Assembly: GCA_030603375.1 (NCBI GenBank)
Contig: JAUVXY010000031.1
Span: 1 to 11,888, forward strand
Reading direction: 5' to 3'
DNA length: 11,888 bases
Source of the DNA: Actinomycetes bacterium
GTDB lineage: Bacteria > Actinomycetota > Humimicrobiia > Humimicrobiales > Humimicrobiaceae
A program made the translations under genes and the position numbers. Shown here piece after piece: positions 6,979-11,888 of this stretch (positions are counted from its first letter, which is position 1; each line of letters starts with the position of its first letter). The notes below the pieces were generated by a model, which made no database searches, was not told the DNA's origin, and saw only the letters and a program-made list of their open reading frames with translations.

Positions 6979-8520
6979 ATGCGTAATAAGAAACTTCATA
7001 CAACAGTTATTGTAATATTTTTAGCAATAATTGCAGTTTGTCTATACTATATTTGTATTAAGAATACAATTGATTCCTCAATTAAATTAGGCCTGGATCT
7101 TAAGGGCGGAACACAAATTATTCTAAAGCCTGTTAATGTAGGCGAAGAAAAAATAACGCCGGAATCACTTGATAAGGCCATGCTTATCATAATGGATAGG
7201 ATAGATAAGCTCGGCATATCCGAACCTTTAATCACAAGGGATTATTCTGATAACATTATAATACAGCTCCCGGGTGTGGATGACCCTAATAGGGCCTTAG
7301 AAGTAATTGGAAAGACTGCTCAGCTGGAATTTAGGGTCCTATCGGGATATTTTATTTCACAGGAAGGGATTGTACCAATAAATTCTGACTCAGGGCAACT
7401 GCATATTGATGCTGAAGACAAAGAAATATTTTTAACTGATCCACGAACCGGAGGAGCTTCTGGGAAACTGACAGCCGATCCTGAAACAGGTGAACTGCTG
7501 CTGGCAGGAATTGTTGATGGAGAAGAAAAAATATTAGGAAAGTTAACAAATAACCCTGAAACAGGCGAACTGCTGCTGGCAGAAACCGAAACAGGAGAAA
7601 TTATAGGAGAGATACTTACAAACTCCAGAACAGGCGGAGCATCACTGGTAGGACCTGTACTTATGACTGGAGACAAATTGTCAAAGGCAAGTGCAGGATA
7701 TAATGGTAGCGGAAGAATAATCGTGTCAATGAGCTTTACATCTGAGGGCCAAAAAATATTTGAAGAGATAACTTCAGGAAATATAGGCAAGCAGCTTGCA
7801 ATTGTGCTGGATGATGAGATAAAATCTGCCCCTGTAATCAGGACCGCTATTTCGGGAGATGCAGTAATAGAGAATATTGACAGTCTGAACGAGGCAAAAG
7901 ATATTGCGCTGGTTCTTCAAACAGGCGCTCTTCCTGTAAGCTTAAAAATTGAGGAAAGCAATACTGTTGGACCCACGCTTGGAAAAGATGCTTTGACCAG
8001 GGGTTTGTATGCAGGAATAATTGGGTTTGTTCTTATAATGTTATTTATGCTTGCTTATTATAGGGGGTTAGGTTTTGTTTCTGTAATTGGCCTGATTGTA
8101 TACATATTAATTTTTTGGGGAATAATTTCAGGAATTGGAGCGGCACTTACACTGCCGGGAATTGCCGGAATAATACTGACCATTGGTATGGCAGTGGATG
8201 CCAATGTGATTATATATGAGAGAATAAAAGAAGAAGTAAAAAAAGGCAAGTCTGTTCGTATTTCCATAAGTGAAGGTTTTAAGAATGGAATCAGGACCAT
8301 AATTGATGCAAACGTAACAACCCTTATAACTTCTGCAGCATTATACAGATTTGGAACAGGGCCCATCAGGGGATTTGCTGTTACTTTAAGTTTAGGAATA
8401 ATAATAAGTATGATGACAAGTTTAATTCTTATAAGATCTATTTTATTTTTGATAGCCGGAAATGCGAAATTAGTAACCCCTGGATTTTTGGGTGTTAGAA
8501 GGAAAGGGAGCAGCATTTGA
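6979..8520 (+). CDS. secD: Protein translocase subunit SecD with an acidic repeat insertion
   Basis: RND-type membrane protein that, with SecF, uses the proton motive force to help pull translocated proteins out of SecYEG. TM1 is at about 9-28, DLKGG at 40-44 begins the P1 base, and the C-terminal bundle of five helices starts near 340. GMAVDANVIIYERI contains Asp407, the equivalent of the proton-pathway Asp340 of Thermus SecDF. The 513 residues exceed the 400-450 I would expect of a short SecD. The excess is in the extracytoplasmic P1 region, roughly residues 110-228, between AQLEFRVL and GPVLMTGDKL, and includes two tandem 25-residue units. The ATG follows yajC by 6 A-rich bases without a Shine-Dalgarno sequence, suggesting coupled translation. 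The TGA stop overlaps the secF start by 4 bases. Confidence 0.96.
   Translation: MRNKKLHTTVIVIFLAIIAVCLYYICIKNTIDSSIKLGLDLKGGTQIILKPVNVGEEKITPESLDKAMLIIMDRIDKLGISEPLITRDYSDNIIIQLPGVDDPNRALEVIGKTAQLEFRVLSGYFISQEGIVPINSDSGQLHIDAEDKEIFLTDPRTGGASGKLTADPETGELLLAGIVDGEEKILGKLTNNPETGELLLAETETGEIIGEILTNSRTGGASLVGPVLMTGDKLSKASAGYNGSGRIIVSMSFTSEGQKIFEEITSGNIGKQLAIVLDDEIKSAPVIRTAISGDAVIENIDSLNEAKDIALVLQTGALPVSLKIEESNTVGPTLGKDALTRGLYAGIIGFVLIMLFMLAYYRGLGFVSVIGLIVYILIFWGIISGIGAALTLPGIAGIILTIGMAVDANVIIYERIKEEVKKGKSVRISISEGFKNGIRTIIDANVTTLITSAALYRFGTGPIRGFAVTLSLGIIISMMTSLILIRSILFLIAGNAKLVTPGFLGVRRKGSSI
7480..7584 (+). repeat. In-frame 75-bp tandem repeat within secD
   Basis: The 30-base stretch at 7480-7509 (encoding PETGELLLAG) recurs at 7555-7584 (PETGELLLAE) with two differences, exactly 75 bases (25 codons) later. 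The similarity extends upstream as GKLTAD and GKLTNN. Flanking degenerate copies are LTDPRTGGAS (152-161) and LTNSRTGGAS (213-222), giving about four units of an LTxxPxTG-like motif. It looks like expansion by local duplication. Confidence 0.85.
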
Positions 8521-9401
8521 AAACTGGAAGTTTTAATTTTGATTTTGTTGGGAAAAGAAAAATATGGTTTATTGTTTCAGCAGCAGTTATCCTTGTTGGA
8601 ATTACAGGATATTTTGTTCATGGCGGGTTTAATTTAGGAATTGATTTCTTAGGCGGCTCTCTTATGGAAGTTGAGTTTACAAGAGATGTAAATGTATCTG
8701 AGATTAGAGAGATTATGGAAGACATAGGGTTTGGAAACACTATACTTCAGAAAACAGCTGATGATAGATTTATAATAAGAACTACCCCAATTGATATCAA
8801 AACGAAAAATATGATTTTAGAAACGCTGGACAAAGAGATAGGCATAAACAGACCGCCTGTTCAGGATAGAAGTGTGTTTCCGGGCTTTGGCCGCCAAATT
8901 GCGGAAAAAGCCCTAATAGCTATTGGAATTAGCATACTTGGTATTTTAATATATGTGTGGATAAGGTTTGAATTTAGATTTGGAACCGTAGCTATTTTTG
9001 CCTTGCTGCATGATGTTTTGGTAACACTTGGTGTGTATGCTATCTCAAATCGTGAAATTAATACAGCAACCATTGCAGCAATTTTAACTATATTGGGCTA
9101 TTCATTGAATGACACAATAGTTGTATTTGACAGGATAAGAGAAAATACTCCAGCAGCAAGAAAATTAGGATATGGCCAGGTTATAAACGATTCTGTAAAT
9201 AAGACTCTCATAAGGTCCATTAATACTTCTGTTACTACATTGTTTCCTGTAATTCTGCTTCTTACATTAGGAAGCCCTGCGCTGAAGGATTTTGCGTTTG
9301 CTCTGGCCATAGGAATAATATCAGGAACTTACTCCTCCATATTTTTTGCGAGTCCTGTACTGGTAGCGTGGAACAACAAGTTTCCAAGATATAAAAAATA
9401 A
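8517..9401 (+). CDS. secF: Protein translocase subunit SecF
   Basis: Partner of SecD in the accessory Sec complex. The 294 residues show TM1 at 16-34, LGIDFLGG (40-47), a short P4 extracytoplasmic domain to about 120, PGFGRQ at 122-127, and then five membrane helices. SLNDTIVVFDRIREN carries Asp199 and Asp205 of the conserved proton-transfer segment. The start is TTG at 8517, overlapping the secD TGA by 4 bases. AAGGGAG at 8504-8510 lies 6 bases upstream, which supports TTG over any later codon and predicts coupled, near-stoichiometric synthesis with SecD. Separate secD and secF genes contrast with the fused gene of Bacillus. Confidence 0.96.
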   Translation: MKTGSFNFDFVGKRKIWFIVSAAVILVGITGYFVHGGFNLGIDFLGGSLMEVEFTRDVNVSEIREIMEDIGFGNTILQKTADDRFIIRTTPIDIKTKNMILETLDKEIGINRPPVQDRSVFPGFGRQIAEKALIAIGISILGILIYVWIRFEFRFGTVAIFALLHDVLVTLGVYAISNREINTATIAAILTILGYSLNDTIVVFDRIRENTPAARKLGYGQVINDSVNKTLIRSINTSVTTLFPVILLLTLGSPALKDFAFALAIGIISGTYSSIFFASPVLVAWNNKFPRYKK

Positions 9402-9403
9402 TT

Positions 9404-11170
9404 ATGGCAAAAATTCCAGAAAATTGGAAACACAGGGTAAGCAAAAAAACTGATAAAAAAATATTTTCAAAATTTAAATACAGCGTTATCTTAGCTAAAA
9501 TTCTTGCAGGCAGGGGCATTACTACAGAAGAAGAAATAGATGCTTTTTTAAATCCTTCTTTAAAATATTTACATGACCCTAAATTACTTTCTAACATAGA
9601 TAAAGGCATAGACAGAATAAAAAATGCTGTTTCAAACAATGAGAATATATTGATTTTTGGTGATTACGATGCTGATGGCATTATAAGTTCTGTTATTGCT
9701 TATAATTTTCTAAAAAAATTGTCTTTAAATGTTGACATATACATACCAGACAGGTTTAAAGACGGGTATGATATAAATTTAAGTTTTATAAAAAAAATTT
9801 CCAAAAAGAAATACTACAACGTAGTAATTTGTGTGGATTGCGGGACAAACAGCAAAGAGGTCGAGCAATTTATAGATAGCAGCAGGTCCGATATAGATGT
9901 TATAGTCTGCGATCATCACAAACCTTCAAAAATTGATTCAAGCAGGGGAAAAAGCTGCAGGGAAGAAATAAAAAAATATATTATTATTAATCCCAGGCTG
10001 CAAAATTCTAATTATCCATTTAAACATTTAAGCGGAGCCGGGGTTACCTTTAAATTTATAACAGCTGTGCTCAGAGAACTTGATAAAGGGCTCAAGAAGA
10101 GATTTAAAAAAGATTACCTTACAAAACTTTTAGATATTGTAGCAATATCAACAATTGCAGATATAATGCCTCTTGTAGATGAAAACAGAATAATTGTAAA
10201 AAAAGGCCTCAAGTTGCTTAAGGAAACTGAAAACAAGGGGCTAAAAAAAATGTTGGAAACAGTACTTTCAAACAAACAGGAAGTAGATGTTTATGATGTG
10301 GGATTTATAATTGCACCACGTCTTAATGCTGCCGGAAGAATTAAAAGTGCCAAAGAGAGTTTGGATCTTTTAAAAGGTGATGATGGTGTGAATTTAGAAA
10401 AATTAGTAAATGATTTAAATTCATTTAATAATAAGAGAAAGAATTTACAAAAAAGCATATTGGAGGAAATAACAGACAAGAACGATTTTTCACATATCGC
10501 AAGCAAACAAAAAATTTTTATAGATAAATCAAAAAGATGGAATGAGGGAGTACTTGGCATAGCAGCTTCAAACCTGGCAAACAAGTACAATATTCCGGTA
10601 ATATTGTTTAAGGAAGAGGAAGGAAAGCTAAAAGGTTCAGGAAGGAGCATTGAAAAATTTAATCTTTATGAAAATTTATTTTCAGTGAGGAATTTTTTTG
10701 AAAAATTTGGAGGGCATGAACAGGCTTGCGGGATTACTATGGTTAATTCTAATTTTGAGTGTTTTAAAGAAGAGATGCTAAAAATAGCCGGTAAAAAATT
10801 GAAGAAAGTTGATGTTGAAAAAAAATACTACTATGATTCTAAAATAACTTTCAAGGATTTAAAAGGCAGTCTTATAAAAGAAATTAAACTTCTCAAGCCT
10901 TTTGGATTTGGCAACCCGAGACCTGCCTTTGTTACCAGTGATTGCGAAATTATGGATGTAAACTATACCCGCAACGAAAAGCATGTGAGGTTGAGACTAA
11001 AAAATAAGAACACTGTATTTGAAGCTGTAATGTTTAATATAAATGAAAATAAAAAAAAGATATTATGTCTAAGGGAAAATGTAGACATACTTTACAATAT
11101 TATTGAAAATTCATGGAGTGGCAGGAAATCGGACCAATTAGTAATTTTAGATATATTTCAGCAAATTTAA
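9404..11170 (+). CDS. recJ: Single-stranded-DNA-specific 5'-3' exonuclease RecJ
   Basis: DHH-family nuclease that degrades 5' single-stranded ends in recombination (RecFOR pathway), base-excision and mismatch repair. The 588 residues show motif I GDYDADG (86-92), VCVDCGTN with Asp145, CDHH with Asp170-His171-His172, NPRLQN, LSGAGVTFKF, the DHHA1-type GGHEQACG (436-443), and a C-terminal OB-like domain with KPFGFGNPRPAF. These are the expected two-metal ligands. Its length is that of the compact RecJ of Gram-positive bacteria. The protein is Lys/Asn-rich and the gene contains several runs of eight A. The ATG begins 2 bases after the secF stop without a Shine-Dalgarno match, so it probably depends on reinitiation after secF. 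Confidence 0.96.
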   Translation: MAKIPENWKHRVSKKTDKKIFSKFKYSVILAKILAGRGITTEEEIDAFLNPSLKYLHDPKLLSNIDKGIDRIKNAVSNNENILIFGDYDADGIISSVIAYNFLKKLSLNVDIYIPDRFKDGYDINLSFIKKISKKKYYNVVICVDCGTNSKEVEQFIDSSRSDIDVIVCDHHKPSKIDSSRGKSCREEIKKYIIINPRLQNSNYPFKHLSGAGVTFKFITAVLRELDKGLKKRFKKDYLTKLLDIVAISTIADIMPLVDENRIIVKKGLKLLKETENKGLKKMLETVLSNKQEVDVYDVGFIIAPRLNAAGRIKSAKESLDLLKGDDGVNLEKLVNDLNSFNNKRKNLQKSILEEITDKNDFSHIASKQKIFIDKSKRWNEGVLGIAASNLANKYNIPVILFKEEEGKLKGSGRSIEKFNLYENLFSVRNFFEKFGGHEQACGITMVNSNFECFKEEMLKIAGKKLKKVDVEKKYYYDSKITFKDLKGSLIKEIKLLKPFGFGNPRPAFVTSDCEIMDVNYTRNEKHVRLRLKNKNTVFEAVMFNINENKKKILCLRENVDILYNIIENSWSGRKSDQLVILDIFQQI

Positions 11171-11179
11171 AAATTGTTT

Positions 11180-11190
11180 TATAATATACT
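11180..11190 (+). promoter_or_regulatory. Candidate -10 region for a leaderless or very short-leader rel transcript
   Basis: TATAAT (11180-11185) overlaps TATACT (11185-11190) in the 26-base recJ-rel gap. The second box ends 6 bases before the ATG, the spacing typical of leaderless mRNAs; the first would give a leader of about 5 bases. The best -35 match (TTCAGC, 11157-11162) is poor. No Shine-Dalgarno sequence precedes the ATG. Confidence 0.4.
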
Positions 11191-11196
11191 ATTAAC

Positions 11197-11888
11197 ATGG
11201 AATCAACATCTAATAAAATTAACAATAAAAAATTAAACAAAGATGCAAAATTAGCCAAAGCAGGCACCGATATAATTTTTACAAGGCTAATTAAAAAGAT
11301 TAAAGCCTATGCCCCGAACATTGATGAAGAATTACTGACGAGAGCATATCTGACTGCAAAGAAATATCATGGGGATCAGCTTAGAAAGTCAGGAGAACCT
11401 TTTATAATACATCCATTGGAAGTTGCCAATATTTTAGCTGAAATAGGATTGGACCAAACATCAATAGTAGCAGCAATACTCCATGATCTGGTAGAAGATA
11501 CAGAATTTAGTTTGGTAAATATTGAAAAGGAATTTGGTGAAGAGATTGCCAAAATAATAAACGGGGTTACAAAGCTGGATAAAATTATCTTTCACAATAA
11601 AGAAGAACGTCAAGTTGAGAATTTGAGAAAGATAATAATTGCCATGTCAGAGGATATAAGAATTATACTTGTAAAGTTAGCCGACAGGCTCCACAATATG
11701 AGAACCCTGTCTTCGCTAAGTAATGAAAAAAGACGGCTAAAGGCAGTGGAAACTCTTGAGGTTTATGCACCTATTGCTCACCGCCTTGGAATGTTTAAGA
11801 TAAAATCAGAATTAGAGGACCTGAGCTTTAAATATTTATATCCAAAAGAATATATAAAGATTAAAGATATGGTTACAGATAAAATAGC
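11197..11888 (+). CDS. rel: Bifunctional (p)ppGpp hydrolase/synthetase (Rel/SpoT family), 3'-truncated
   Basis: Stringent-response enzyme that makes and degrades (p)ppGpp. The visible 230 codons cover an N-terminal extension (about 19 residues longer than Rel of Streptococcus equisimilis) and the HD hydrolase domain. Mn-binding residues His72 (FIIHPLEVA), His96-Asp97 (ILHDLVEDT) and Asp163 (KLADRLHNM) are all present, at a constant offset of 19 from the streptococcal His53, His77, Asp78 and Asp144. Glu100-Asp101 and Arg63 (QLRKSGEP) are kept too. The hydrolase should therefore be active, unlike RelA of E. coli. The window ends before the synthetase, TGS and ACT domains, so synthetase activity is inferred from the family. 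ATG at 11197 is the first in-frame start; there is no Shine-Dalgarno sequence. Symbol relA or spoT may be used in other annotations. Confidence 0.95.
   Translation, partial: MESTSNKINNKKLNKDAKLAKAGTDIIFTRLIKKIKAYAPNIDEELLTRAYLTAKKYHGDQLRKSGEPFIIHPLEVANILAEIGLDQTSIVAAILHDLVEDTEFSLVNIEKEFGEEIAKIINGVTKLDKIIFHNKEERQVENLRKIIIAMSEDIRIILVKLADRLHNMRTLSSLSNEKRRLKAVETLEVYAPIAHRLGMFKIKSELEDLSFKYLYPKEYIKIKDMVTDKI

Noticed and set aside
7320..7790. Minus-strand open frame of 156 codons opposite secD
   Set aside because: It is a shadow of the secD insertion: low-complexity Ser/Pro/Ile translation with no recognisable domain, opposite a well-supported gene.
8058..8516. Minus-strand open frame of 152 codons opposite the secD membrane region
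   Set aside because: Hydrophobic codons of the membrane helices on the plus strand create a stop-poor complement; no ribosome-binding site or family match is visible.

Overview
The window is a dense, entirely plus-strand block of housekeeping genes from an AT-rich bacterium. In order it carries pdxS (3' part), pdxT, yebC, ruvC, ruvA, ruvB, queA, tgt, yajC, secD, secF, recJ and the 5' part of a bifunctional rel gene. Both ends are cut inside genes. I see no tRNA, rRNA, mobile element, CRISPR array or convincing intrinsic terminator. The largest gaps are 111 bases (tgt-yajC), 77 (queA-tgt) and 40 (ruvB-queA). The whole run could therefore be one long transcription unit with internal promoters.

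Organism: the order pdxS-pdxT-yebC-ruvCAB-yajC-secD-secF-rel recalls the actinobacterial layout (for example Mycobacterium, from memory). The queA-tgt pair after ruvB and recJ before rel recall Firmicutes. SecD and SecF are separate proteins, not the fused SecDF of Bacillus. Codon use is strongly AT-rich. A deep, low-GC lineage of the Actinomycetota or a Clostridia-like lineage fits; I cannot decide from the sequence alone.

Region by region: 1-1223 encodes the two subunits of the ribose-5-phosphate-dependent pyridoxal 5'-phosphate synthase. 1225-4173 holds a YebC-family regulator/translation factor and the complete RuvABC Holliday-junction machinery. 4214-6432 holds two queuosine tRNA-modification enzymes. 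6544-9401 holds the accessory Sec complex YajC-SecD-SecF. 9404-11170 is the single-strand exonuclease RecJ. From 11197 to the end is the (p)ppGpp hydrolase/synthetase.

No new multigene system is evident. The unusual points are molecular details. An in-frame TGA replaces a conserved glycine codon in pdxS. ruvB has no usable ATG/GTG/TTG and apparently starts at ATT behind a near-perfect Shine-Dalgarno sequence. SecD carries an acidic insertion with tandem repeats in its extracytoplasmic domain. YajC has a lipoprotein-like signal peptide in addition to its usual membrane anchor. rel has a -10 box placed as in leaderless genes.
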